Positions 8,441 to 16,206 are shown, counted from the stretch's first letter. The stretch is DNA of 64,000 bases from Enterobacter sp. RIT418 (GCF_003057745.1 NZ_QBJD02000007.1:1-64000), one strand, 5' to 3'. A program made the numbers and translations. The notes: generated by a model not told the origin, from the letters alone.

Positions 8441-9015
8441 TTTTTTCGTAATAACCCATTCAGCCATGTCTCATCTCTGTCCGGGCGGTTATCCTGAGTC
8501 GCCCAAAGCGAAGCTATCTCCATCCCCGGAACCGCCCTCAGCAACTCCCGCAATCCCTCTTCATTCAGATCCGTAAACCGTCTTTCACCCCGCACGCGTT
8601 CACCGTTGCCATACTTAAAGGACACATACCAAACGCCGCCAGGCTTAAGCGCATCCGCAAGCTTCTGCATCACCGCAGGCAGCTCAGAAGAGGGGACATG
8701 CAACAAAGAGGCACAGCACCATATCCCATCATACTGCGCTTTACCGTCGATCTCTGAAAAGGACATTAGCTGCACGGGTAACCCGGTATGTTGCCTTGCC
8801 AACTCTACCATCGCGGAAGAGGCATCAAAAGCATCCACCTGATAACCCATCTCATGAAATGCTTTTGCGTCCCGGCCTGAACCGCAGCCCGCATCCAGAA
8901 CCCGAGCACCGTTAGGCAGATGCCGGGTAAATGCCTCGTATAGCGAAGTCATATCGACATTGACCGTGCCATCGAAGAAATCCTGTGCGTGGTTCTGATA
9001 GTAGTGAAGTGTCAT
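8431..9015 (-). CDS. Class I SAM-dependent methyltransferase, coupled to an HNH gene
   Basis: 194 residues. The SAM site VLDAGCGSGRD (residues 39-49) is followed by an acidic residue after the second strand (DAFDASS) and a post-motif WCCASLLHVP. This is the small-molecule/protein methyltransferase fold (TehB/UbiE-like). It lacks the NPPY or DPPY motif of N6-adenine DNA methylases, so DNA is not an obvious substrate. Its ATG shares one base with the stop of the HNH gene (TAATG), so the two are translationally coupled. The 3' end runs into the debris of the convergent pseudogene. Confidence 0.75.
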   Translation of the reverse strand: MTLHYYQNHAQDFFDGTVNVDMTSLYEAFTRHLPNGARVLDAGCGSGRDAKAFHEMGYQVDAFDASSAMVELARQHTGLPVQLMSFSEIDGKAQYDGIWCCASLLHVPSSELPAVMQKLADALKPGGVWYVSFKYGNGERVRGERRFTDLNEEGLRELLRAVPGMEIASLWATQDNRPDRDETWLNGLLRKKSA

Positions 9016-10019
9016 TAAAACGTAGCCTCGCCTTCCGCGTTAGGTTTCCAGGTATGGATAAGTTTGTCCAGCGCGGCCTGCCAGTTACGCTGGAGAAAGC
9101 TTTTCCGTGCTTCAGGACGTTGCCCTGTCTGCAGAACAATCGTCTCATGTAACGGCAGTTTGCTCTGAATAAAATACTCATTGCGGGTGTGTAACCGCTG
9201 CAGGAGTCTGAGGTCGGGCAGCCGCGCAGATTTACCACGATTACAACAACGACAGGCCAGAACTAAGTTCCATACGCCGTTAACGTTAGTAACTTCGTTG
9301 CGGGCAGCCCAGGGAACAAAGTGGTCGACGTCCGCCAGAGCTGCGTCTCCGGGTACCAGGCTGACAGGTTTGAAGCAGTAAAAACACCGTCCTTTCTGGT
9401 AACCATTCAGGCTGTCGCGACAGCTGGTGATGCCTACGCGACGCGCGTTCACCTTCGTGAATAGCAGCTGATTATCTTCGTCGAACTCTACGCCCAAAAT
9501 GTTACGCGAAATCCCCATCGACCAGGCCTGTTCTACCAGGTTCCAGCGAGCATTAGTTTCAAAAGCGAGGTTTTTATACTGTAGGCGTTCGCCCAGTAAA
9601 TAGAAGTTATCCGTTAGGCGGATCCCGTTGCTGGTTTTGCGCTCATCAACGAAAAAACGTTTATCGATCTCGCCCTGATTAACGTAATGAAAGGCATCAA
9701 TCACGTTGTTAAAGCCAAGGCGCACCGTTGCTTCAATGAGCTGAGCATGGGTGATTTCGCCCCTATTGAACTTCAGACAGGTTTCGAGAAATTTACTGCT
9801 GCGAGAGGTGATCTGTTTTGGCGCATGTTTCAGGTGCTCGCAAAGATGGCGGCTGAACGGCCCGGCAAGCTGGTCGAGCGTTATCAAATCGCTGCCCGTC
9901 TTATCCACTTCATACAACGCTGACGCCAGCGCAAATTTGTAAGATGCGACGTTCCTTCCAAAGAGGATCACACCACGCCAGTAGTTCTCAAGCGTCGGAT
10001 CGGCCTGATAAAATTCCAT
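9015..10019 (-). CDS. HNH endonuclease domain protein
   Basis: 334 residues, counted from an ATG at 10019 that has AGGA eight bases upstream; the frame extends 20 codons further, but the extra residues look non-coding. The first 200 residues are a helical region without recognisable motifs. The C-terminal third holds the nuclease: C212-x2-C215, VDHF (D232-H233), N251, then C256-x2-C259-N260-x2-K263. The two Cys pairs would hold a structural zinc. It is the first gene of a two-gene unit with the methyltransferase. The combination resembles a small restriction-like or DNA/RNA-processing pair. The nuclease fold is firm; the role is unknown. Confidence 0.8.
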   Translation of the reverse strand: MEFYQADPTLENYWRGVILFGRNVASYKFALASALYEVDKTGSDLITLDQLAGPFSRHLCEHLKHAPKQITSRSSKFLETCLKFNRGEITHAQLIEATVRLGFNNVIDAFHYVNQGEIDKRFFVDERKTSNGIRLTDNFYLLGERLQYKNLAFETNARWNLVEQAWSMGISRNILGVEFDEDNQLLFTKVNARRVGITSCRDSLNGYQKGRCFYCFKPVSLVPGDAALADVDHFVPWAARNEVTNVNGVWNLVLACRCCNRGKSARLPDLRLLQRLHTRNEYFIQSKLPLHETIVLQTGQRPEARKSFLQRNWQAALDKLIHTWKPNAEGEATF

Positions 10020-10324
10020 CGATGAAGTCCTGTTACGGTTGGCTGGGGAGGGTGTTACTACAACCTGTAACAAGATCACATAACAAAATCAGAGTGATGT
10101 AAATCGTTAATCTATAGGTTTGATGAATTTTGAGAGGTCTGAGAGGAAAGGTGTGGTGACAGCCGATACGGCACTAGCGTTTGGTTTGCGAACGAACAGA
10201 TATCTGGAAGAGATGAGTTGAACTGATTTCCAGCCAGGGTGTTGTTGTTTATCGAATTAGAAAACCTCTATTGTTATTTACTGAATCCTCCTCGCATTTT
10301 TCAAATTTACCCGTCGTGAAACCG

Positions 10325-10351
10325 CTGTACGTATATTCAGCACGGTATAAT
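10325..10351 (+). promoter_or_regulatory. LexA (SOS) box overlapping the symE-like promoter
   Basis: CTGTACGTATATTCAG (10325-10340) fits the LexA operator CTG-N10-CAG with an AT-rich alternating centre. A perfect -10 hexamer TATAAT lies at 10346-10351, so bound LexA would block RNA polymerase. The start codon of the symE-like gene is 127 bases downstream. E. coli symE is a known SOS gene, which supports the assignment. The remaining spacer (10080-10324) shows nothing else I can support. Confidence 0.7.
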
Positions 10352-10477
10352 GGGCACCAGGAATTACGCCGAACGGCAAAGGAAGTATCAAAGAATATTT
10401 AAATAGAGAATTCGCGATATGAAGGTGCTGCAACACCCCCATACCGCTAACCACAAACAACTAATCAGGAGTTGAAA

Positions 10478-10945
10478 ATGGCTGCGACGAATTTTATGCC
10501 AGAGTTTACCGTTTGCAAAACACAATCAGACGCTTTTACCGATATGATTGAAAACCGCGATCTGATGCGCAAAAACAGCGCCCGCCGCCTTCACGGTAAC
10601 CGGCCGGAAAGCGCGCCCGTTCATGCCCGGGCAGATACGCCGGAAGGGAGCGCGGCCTGCTGCGAACTCTATTCCCGGATTGAGGGTCAATATCTTCCTC
10701 TCGGTGGCGGCTGGTTAACGCGGGCGGGGTTTATCGACGGCATGCCCGTTAAAATAAGAGTCATGAAGGACTGCATTGTCATTACGCCGCAGCATACAAG
10801 AGAATTATGGGGTTGCCTGGAAGGAATGAGCGTGGTGAATATTAATAAGCGACAGGTTACGCAGTGGCTAAAAACATTTCCGTGGGCGTTGAACGACACG
10901 GGGGATATTCCGGTCATCAAGCGCGTTAGGGTTATATCTAAATAA
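10478..10945 (+). CDS. SymE-family toxin-like protein
   Basis: 155 residues from the ATG at 10478, chosen because AGGAG sits six bases before it; an in-frame TTG two codons upstream is flush with that site. The core reading YLPLGGGWLTRAGF...GMPVKIRVMKDCIVI (about residues 68-102) is the SymE signature, an AbrB/MazE-like fold. E. coli SymE is an SOS-induced protein reported to affect RNA and the nucleoid, and its mRNA is held down by the antisense RNA SymR. This copy has about 65 residues before the core and a C-terminal tail, so it is longer than the 113-residue E. coli protein. I could not identify a SymR promoter. Restriction genes lie in the same window, as in E. coli. Confidence 0.8.
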   Translation: MAATNFMPEFTVCKTQSDAFTDMIENRDLMRKNSARRLHGNRPESAPVHARADTPEGSAACCELYSRIEGQYLPLGGGWLTRAGFIDGMPVKIRVMKDCIVITPQHTRELWGCLEGMSVVNINKRQVTQWLKTFPWALNDTGDIPVIKRVRVISK

Positions 10946-10991
10946 AACATGCAGGCAGCATAGCCATTAACGCTATACCGCCTGTTTCAGG

Positions 10992-11738
10992 CTATCGGGT
11001 CATCAGCGCAAATACGCCCCAGCCGAAGTATTCCCGTGCGTAGGTGACGTGGCGCACGGGCGCAGCCGTCAGCTCCGCCCGAACCTCCTGCGCAAAGTCA
11101 TCGTCTGGGTTTGCCTCCAGCCAGCGGCGCATAGTCATCCATTTTGCCGCTTCGTATCTGTCCCAGCCTTCCCGATCGGCCAGCACCATTTCCACCAGGT
11201 CATAGCCCCGTTCGTCGAAAGAAGCCACAAGGTCGGGCAGGGTGAGAAAATCAGACACCGACGAAACGCCGCAGGCCTGGGCAATCTCATCGCTTGCGGG
11301 GACCTGAAGCCAGTAAGGTTCGCCGATGAGCATGATCCCGCCCGGCCGAAGGCTTTTGGCCAGCAGCGCCATCGTCCCGGCAACGCCGCCCGCGATCCAG
11401 GTGGCGCCCACGCAGGCCGCGACGTCACATTGCTCATCTGCGACGTATCCGGCCGCGTCGTTATGCATAAAATGCACGCGTTCGCTCACGTCGAGCTCCT
11501 CGGCGCGGCGCCTGGCCTGTTCGGTAAAGAGCGGGCTCATGTCGATGCCGGTGCCGCTGACGCCGTGATCGCGCGCCCAGGTGCACAGCATCTCTCCCGA
11601 CCCGCTGCCGAGATCGAGAATGCGCGTGCCCGGCTTCATGCGTAACGCACGCCCCAGCGCGGCATATTTTTCCGCGGTGAACGGGTTGTGAATGCGGTGT
11701 TCGCTTTCGCTGACGGTAAAAATACGTGGGATATCCAT
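10992..11738 (-). CDS. yjhP: SAM-dependent methyltransferase YjhP
   Basis: 248 residues, starting at the second of two adjacent ATGs (MDIPRIF), which is six bases from AAGGAG. The sequence follows E. coli YjhP closely from memory along its whole length: an opening IFTVSESEHRIHNPFT, a SAM loop ILDLGSGSGEM, GIDMS after the second strand, and a C-terminal AREYFGWGVFALM. It belongs to the UbiE/COQ5-like methyltransferases; the substrate is not known. It directly follows topAI with a gap of ten bases, so they form one operon. In E. coli yjhQ stands between the two; here it is absent. Confidence 0.88.
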   Translation of the reverse strand: MDIPRIFTVSESEHRIHNPFTAEKYAALGRALRMKPGTRILDLGSGSGEMLCTWARDHGVSGTGIDMSPLFTEQARRRAEELDVSERVHFMHNDAAGYVADEQCDVAACVGATWIAGGVAGTMALLAKSLRPGGIMLIGEPYWLQVPASDEIAQACGVSSVSDFLTLPDLVASFDERGYDLVEMVLADREGWDRYEAAKWMTMRRWLEANPDDDFAQEVRAELTAAPVRHVTYAREYFGWGVFALMTR

Positions 11739-11748
11739 CATCCTCTCC

Positions 11749-12024
<276 letters not shown>

Positions 12025-12082
12025 TCATCATGTGCAAAACGTGCAAACACGCAGCGGTGTCCGCATTCGATTTCGGCGCATT

Positions 12083-12145
12083 GATAATCAGTCCGGCCTG
12101 AAAAGGTCGGGAAGCTGATTATCGGATGATTACATTCTCCAGCAT
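12083..12145 (-). promoter_or_regulatory. Leader mini-ORF and hairpin upstream of topAI
   Basis: On the minus strand, an 8-codon frame MLENVIIR (12145-12119) starts six bases after a good GAGG site. Its stop codon lies inside the left arm of a perfect 9-bp inverted repeat (GATAATCAG/CTGATTATC, 12123-12115 and 12091-12083), whose loop contains a second imperfect GC-rich stem. About 75 bases separate the hairpin from topAI. A short leader ORF that senses stalled ribosomes has been described upstream of E. coli topAI; this arrangement fits such a role. The ORF and the repeat are seen directly; the mechanism is inferred. The rest of the 12007-12317 spacer shows nothing further. Confidence 0.6.
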
Positions 12146-12317
12146 CAAAGCCTCGGGTTGAGTTGATAGGTATTTACGGCGTGAATAATAACACCCGTTT
12201 TTTATAAGGGAATGTTTGAGGAGGAAAAGTGTGATCCAGGTCGAAGCCAGGCGGCGCCATCATCGGATTGCAGAATATGATGGCGCGCTGGCGTTAAGCC
12301 TCGGTTATCCCGTCAGG

Positions 12318-13322
12318 TCAAAACACTGGCACCCCCAGCCCAACCTTTACCTCCCGCAGCGTTTCCTGCGTCACGCCCTGCGCCCGCTCCGTCCCGCGCT
12401 TCAGCATCGCCATCAGCTCGCCTCTGTCACGAATGTACATCGCCCGGCGCTCGCGCATCGGCGCAATCAGCTCCTGCAGGCACGCCTCCAGTTCGTTTTT
12501 GCACGCCCGGTCCCCCAGCCCGCCCGCCTGGTAATGCGCCTTCATCGCCGCCACCTTCTCCTTGTCCGGATGAAACGCGTCGAGATACGTAAACACCACG
12601 TTCCCCTCAATCTGCCCCGGGTCGCTCACCTTCAGGTGGTTCGGGTCGGTGTACATGGCGCTGACCGCGCGGTGAATAGTCTCTTCGCTGGCCGAAAGGT
12701 GCAGCGTATTGCCCAGCGATTTCGACATCTTGGCGCTGCCGTCGACGCCCGGCAGGCGGCCGGTGTCGCTCAGCATCGCCCTACAGTGGCGCAGCACCGG
12801 GGCGGGCAGCAGGCTGTTCATCTTGTGCACAATCTCATTGGTCTGCTCAATCATCGGCAGCTGGTCGTCGCCGACGGGCACGCACTCGGCTTTGAACGCG
12901 GTGATGTCCGCCGCCTGGCTGATGGGGTAGGCCATAAACCCGACCGGCAGCGAGCGGGCAAAGCCCTTCTGCGCAATCTCATTTTTTACCGTCGGGTTTC
13001 GCTCCACGCGGGCAACGGTGACGATGTTCATATACAGCATCGTCAGCTCGGCGAGGGCGGGCAGGGCGGACTGTAGGCAGATCGTGGTCAGGTTCGGGTC
13101 GATGCCGGCGGCGAGATAGTCGGCCAGCACCTCGGGGATGTTGTCGCGGATCTTCTGCGGGTTGCTGCCGTTGTCGGTCAGCCCCTGCAGGTCGGCAATC
13201 AATACATACTGGTTATGCATCTGCTGCAGCGCCACGCGCTGGCGCAGCGATCCGACGAAGTGACCAAGGTGCAGCGGGCCGGTAGGGCGGTCGCCGGTGA
13301 GGATGGTAGTTTTAGCGTTCAT
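12318..13322 (-). CDS. trpS2: Tryptophanyl-tRNA synthetase, second (auxiliary) type
   Basis: 334 residues, the usual bacterial TrpRS length. Class I synthetase signatures are intact: TGPLHLGHFVGS (HIGH motif, residues 14-25) and SAKMSKSLGN (KMSKS loop). The ribose/adenine region GDDQLPMIEQTNEI is also conserved. It charges tRNA-Trp. In E. coli the single trpS lies next to dam/gph; this copy has a different neighbourhood and diverged sequence, so it is probably a paralog kept beside the core gene. Auxiliary TrpRS enzymes elsewhere confer resistance to Trp analogues such as indolmycin; whether this one does is unknown. A tryptophan-rich leader peptide and hairpins upstream indicate attenuation control. 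ATG follows AAGGAG. Confidence 0.88.
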   Translation of the reverse strand: MNAKTTILTGDRPTGPLHLGHFVGSLRQRVALQQMHNQYVLIADLQGLTDNGSNPQKIRDNIPEVLADYLAAGIDPNLTTICLQSALPALAELTMLYMNIVTVARVERNPTVKNEIAQKGFARSLPVGFMAYPISQAADITAFKAECVPVGDDQLPMIEQTNEIVHKMNSLLPAPVLRHCRAMLSDTGRLPGVDGSAKMSKSLGNTLHLSASEETIHRAVSAMYTDPNHLKVSDPGQIEGNVVFTYLDAFHPDKEKVAAMKAHYQAGGLGDRACKNELEACLQELIAPMRERRAMYIRDRGELMAMLKRGTERAQGVTQETLREVKVGLGVPVF

Positions 13323-13370
13323 AAAGACTCCTTAATGTGCAAGTGCCGAAAGGGGTCTTAAACGTGTGAA

Positions 13371-13421
13371 AGCCGCCTTTCGGCGGCTCTTTGAAATGGG
13401 GAAAAACGATTCCGTGCCGCC
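13371..13421 (-). promoter_or_regulatory. Attenuator stems upstream of trpS2
   Basis: On the minus strand, after the leader-peptide stop comes GGCGGC (13421-13416), then 27 bases later a compact hairpin of 7 bp with a GAAA tetraloop, AGCCGCC/GGCGGCT (13388-13371). The first GGCGGC can pair either with GCTGCC inside the leader codons (13435-13430) or, perfectly, with the GCCGCC of the hairpin, which would break the hairpin. This gives the 1:2, 2:3 and 3:4 choice of a classic attenuator. The U-run after the hairpin is weak (TTTCACACGTTT), so terminator strength is uncertain. Confidence 0.6.
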
Positions 13422-13422
13422 T

Positions 13423-13476
13423 TTAGGAAGGCAGCCACCAGCGGTTTACGGTGAGTACGGCGCGATTTGTGTTCAT
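13423..13476 (-). CDS. Tryptophan-codon leader peptide of trpS2
   Basis: A 17-residue frame, MNTNRAVLTVNRWWLPS, ends 100 bases before the trpS2 start. Two adjacent UGG Trp codons lie four codons before the stop, exactly where a stalled ribosome would cover the first arm of the hairpins described separately. Trp is the rarest amino acid, so tandem Trp codons in a short frame before a TrpRS gene are unlikely by chance. The ribosome site is poor (GGTAA before the ATG). PheM upstream of pheST in E. coli is a known parallel. Too short for normal gene calling. Confidence 0.65.
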   Translation of the reverse strand: MNTNRAVLTVNRWWLPS

Positions 13477-13621
13477 CGGGTTACCGTACCACGTCTGGCG
13501 CGGAATGCAAAAGGGCACGTCCTGCGGCCAGCAGAACGGATGCAGCCCGTTTTATTGCTATCGGCTCCCACCATCACAGGCTACACTCTGGGTTTGAGCG
13601 CGAAAAGCTGAGGAAACCACA

Positions 13622-14224
13622 ATGCACTTCACACAGAAAAACGACAATACCGAAAAAGCGGACGGCAAAAACGTGGCGGGCGCCCTCCAGCAAAAACTGC
13701 TGGAATCCCGTTCGATCATCATCTCCGGTGAGATCGACCAGGCGCTGGCCGAAAAGGTGATCACCCAGCTGATCCTGCTGCAAAGCATCAGCAACGATCC
13801 GATCAAGCTGTACATCAACAGCCAGGGCGGCCACGTGGAAGCGGGCGACACCATTCACGACTTCATTAAGTTCATCCGTCCGGACGTGCACGTGATCGGC
13901 ACCGGCTGGGTGGCCAGCGCCGGGATCACCATCTTCCTGGCGGCGAAAAAAGAGCACCGCTACGCGCTGCCAAATACCCGCTTTATGATCCACCAGCCGC
14001 TGGGCGGCGTGCGCGGCCAGGCGACTGACATTGAGATCGAAGCGCGCGAGATCATCCGCATGCTGGATCGCGTGAACAAGCTGATCGCAGACGCCACCGG
14101 TCAGCCGCTGGAAAAAGTGAAAAAAGATACCGACCGCAACTTCTGGATGTCTCCGGCAGAAGCGCTGGACTACGGCATCGTGGGTAAAATGATTACCCAT
14201 TATGACGATCTGAAGCTCGATTAA
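13622..14224 (+). CDS. ClpP-family protease subunit paralog
   Basis: 200 residues with the ClpP/crotonase fold: INSQGGHVEAGDTIHDF, the nucleophile S99 in GWVASAG, the base H124 in RFMIHQPLGG, and a C-terminal KKDTDRNFWMSPAEALDYGIVG. ClpP forms a 14-mer barrel that degrades proteins fed in by a Clp ATPase. It is not the main clpP: there is no clpX neighbour and the sequence differs (GWVASAG against GQAASMG). The residue aligned with the catalytic Asp is N173, so the triad reads Ser-His-Asn. Such a change is known in Listeria ClpP1. The ATG follows GAGG; the gene is monocistronic. Confidence 0.85.
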   Translation: MHFTQKNDNTEKADGKNVAGALQQKLLESRSIIISGEIDQALAEKVITQLILLQSISNDPIKLYINSQGGHVEAGDTIHDFIKFIRPDVHVIGTGWVASAGITIFLAAKKEHRYALPNTRFMIHQPLGGVRGQATDIEIEAREIIRMLDRVNKLIADATGQPLEKVKKDTDRNFWMSPAEALDYGIVGKMITHYDDLKLD

Positions 14225-14243
14225 GCGTTAGCGCGGTGTATGT

Positions 14244-14271
14244 GTCGGGTAGCGGCTTCGCCTTACCCGAC
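14244..14271 (+). repeat. REP-like palindrome after clpP paralog
   Basis: GTCGGGTA (14244-14251) pairs with TACCCGAC (14264-14271) around an imperfectly self-complementary loop. The GC-rich composition and the place, just past a stop codon, fit enterobacterial REP units, which stabilise 3' ends of mRNA and bind gyrase. It could also help terminate the upstream transcript. Confidence 0.5.
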
Positions 14272-14372
14272 CGACACCCGCAGGCTTTTTAACCTCGCTT
14301 GACCCACGACAAAGCAGCCCTCCACGCTCTCTTCCATAATCGCGCCTGTTTCCCTTCTCACTGGTGCTTACC

Positions 14373-15494
14373 ATGGCGTATCAACTGAACCTGAACTGGC
14401 CGGAATTTCTCGAAAAATACTGGCAAAAAAAACCTGTTGTGCTGAAAAATGCCTTCGCAAATTTTGTCGATCCGATCACTCCGGACGAGCTGGCCGGGCT
14501 GGCGATGGAGCCAGAGGTCGACAGCCGCCTGGTGAGCCATTCCAACGGTAAATGGCAGGCCAGCAACGGTCCGTTTGAGCACTTCGACGGCCTGGGCGAA
14601 ACCGGCTGGTCGCTGCTGGCGCAGGCGGTGAACCACTGGCACATGCCGTCCGCGGAGCTGGTGCGTCCGTTCCGCGTCCTGCCGGACTGGCGTCTTGATG
14701 ACCTGATGATCTCCTACTCGGTGCCGGGCGGCGGCGTGGGTCCGCATATCGACCAGTACGACGTGTTTATCATTCAGGGGATGGGAAGCCGCCGCTGGCG
14801 CGTGGGCGACAAGCTGCCGATGCGTCAGTTCTGCCCGCATCCGGCGCTGCTGCACGTCGATCCGTTTGAGCCGATCATCGACGAAGATCTGGCCCCGGGA
14901 GATATCCTCTACATTCCGCCGGGATTCCCGCACGACGGCTTCACCCACGAAACCGCGCTTAACTACTCCGTGGGCTTCCGCGGGCCGAACGGTCGCGATC
15001 TGATCAGCAGCTTTGCCGACTACGCGCTGGAAAACGATCTGGGCGGCGAGCACTACAGCGATCCGGATCTCACCTGCCGCGAGCACCCTGGCCGCGTGGA
15101 GCAGTACGAGCTCGATCGCGTTCGCCAGATGATGATCGAGATGATTAGCAAACCGGATGATTTCACGAAATGGTTCGGCAGCTTTGTCTCCACGCCGCGT
15201 CACGAGCTGGATATCGCCGCCGCCGAGCCGCCGTATACGCCGGAAGAGGTGCTCGACGCGCTGCAGGGCGGAGAAACCCTGACGCGCCTGAGCGGCCTGC
15301 GCGTGCTAAACATCAACGGCACGTTCTTCATCAACAGCGAGCTGCTGGAAACGGTGGATGCGAAAGCCGCCGACGCGCTGTGCCGCTTCACGACGCTGGG
15401 CCAGGCCGAGCTTGGAAAGGCGCTGAATAATCCGGCGTTCATCGATGAATTAACCGGGCTGATTAACCAGGGCTACTGGTACTTCGAAGAGTAA
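14373..15494 (+). CDS. RoxA/YcfD-like JmjC ribosomal-protein hydroxylase (paralog)
   Basis: 373 residues from the ATG at 14373 (a GTG three codons earlier has no better ribosome site). The cupin/JmjC oxygenase shows the iron-binding triad H125, D127 and H187 at the same positions as E. coli RoxA, in GPHIDQYD and PPGFPHDG. RoxA uses Fe(II), O2 and 2-oxoglutarate to hydroxylate Arg81 of ribosomal protein L16. The N-terminal two thirds match E. coli RoxA well from memory, but the last about 90 residues diverge, and the neighbours are not those of the core gene (phoQ side). I infer a second, diverged copy. Ends at a strong bidirectional terminator. Confidence 0.8.
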   Translation: MAYQLNLNWPEFLEKYWQKKPVVLKNAFANFVDPITPDELAGLAMEPEVDSRLVSHSNGKWQASNGPFEHFDGLGETGWSLLAQAVNHWHMPSAELVRPFRVLPDWRLDDLMISYSVPGGGVGPHIDQYDVFIIQGMGSRRWRVGDKLPMRQFCPHPALLHVDPFEPIIDEDLAPGDILYIPPGFPHDGFTHETALNYSVGFRGPNGRDLISSFADYALENDLGGEHYSDPDLTCREHPGRVEQYELDRVRQMMIEMISKPDDFTKWFGSFVSTPRHELDIAAAEPPYTPEEVLDALQGGETLTRLSGLRVLNINGTFFINSELLETVDAKAADALCRFTTLGQAELGKALNNPAFIDELTGLINQGYWYFEE

Positions 15495-15500
15495 ATAAAG

Positions 15501-15529
15501 CGCGGCGTTTAGCCAGGCTAAACGCCGCG
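15501..15529. terminator. Bidirectional terminator between convergent genes
   Basis: A 13-bp perfect stem CGCGGCGTTTAGC/GCTAAACGCCGCG with a 3-base loop sits between the roxA-like stop and the convergent small gene. It is followed by TGATTTA on the plus strand and preceded by TTTATT on the minus strand, so it can serve both. Confidence 0.75.
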
Positions 15530-15533
15530 TGAT

Positions 15534-15719
15534 TTAGACCAGCATATTGCAGGCTTTCCAGTAGTTCAGGAGCCGTTCATCATCACGCTCCCTCTCCGCT
15601 TTGATCTTCATAGCCTGCGCCAGATTTTCTCGTGAAACTTCATGGCCTTTTTGCACGATGTCTAAAACCGCTTCACCAAGAGCCAGCGAAATTTCCGTCC
15701 GATTATTTTGAATCGTCAT
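15534..15719 (-). CDS. Small helical protein of unknown function
   Basis: 61 residues behind an excellent AGGAGG site (5 bases from the ATG), which makes it a real gene. It is acidic-basic and helical throughout (ISLALGEAVLDIVQKGHEVSRENLAQAMK), with no signal or membrane segment. The pattern of a short helix, Gly, and an Asn/Glu-rich second helix slightly recalls YmgB/AriR-type biofilm and acid-stress regulators, but key residues do not line up well enough for a firm call. It is monocistronic, with a shared terminator at its 3' end. Confidence 0.65.
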   Translation of the reverse strand: MTIQNNRTEISLALGEAVLDIVQKGHEVSRENLAQAMKIKAERERDDERLLNYWKACNMLV

Positions 15720-15947
15720 GAATACCTCCTCGTGGTTTGCGATTATGTAATTATAAAAGATGTCTTAACCGGCGGGAATAATTCGTCTAATTCTTATTTT
15801 TTATTTTTTGAACACTCGCGCCCATATAGCTGTTATTTAATATTGTGTCAATGTTGTTTCAAAATGCTAATAGTCCTCTGAAACCCAAATTTATGGGCTA
15901 CAGTTTGTTTCGTGCAACAGCCAAATAACCGAAACAGGAGAATCAAC

Positions 15948-16181
15948 ATGGTTAATAAAAGCGAAATTAAGGATCATACCCAGGTTGTAGCGAGCTGCGG
16001 AACGCACGTCGGCGTAGTCGACCATCTGGACGGCGAACGCATCAAGCTCGCGAAAAGCGACCCTGAATCAGGCGGCAAGCACCACTTTATTCCCCTCGGC
16101 TGGGTCGATAAGGTAGAGGATAATAAAGTCGTTCTCACCAAAAACCATAAAGAAGTTTTTGCTGAGTGGCAGGACGCGTAA
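15948..16181 (+). CDS. DUF2171-type small protein
   Basis: 77 residues from the ATG at 15948, with AGGAG seven bases upstream. The segment HVGVVDHLDGERIKLAK...HHFIPLGWVDKVEDNKVVLTKNHKEV is the small beta-barrel (PRC-barrel-like) pattern of DUF2171 proteins. They are cytosolic and linked to stress in several genera, but have no assigned reaction. It stands alone, with an AT-rich 190-base spacer upstream and a hairpin downstream. The upstream spacer shows no operator I can name. Confidence 0.75.
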   Translation: MVNKSEIKDHTQVVASCGTHVGVVDHLDGERIKLAKSDPESGGKHHFIPLGWVDKVEDNKVVLTKNHKEVFAEWQDA

Positions 16182-16206
16182 ATTTAATACCGTCGCTAAA
16201 TGCCTC

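Noticed and set aside
12216-13076. Long plus-strand frame of 286 codons opposite trpS2
   Set aside because: Shadow of a GC-rich gene; composition is Arg/His-rich with no domain, while the minus strand encodes a full TrpRS.
13371-13388. Hairpin read as a plus-strand terminator
   Set aside because: No plus-strand gene ends nearby and no T-run follows; it fits the minus-strand attenuator better.
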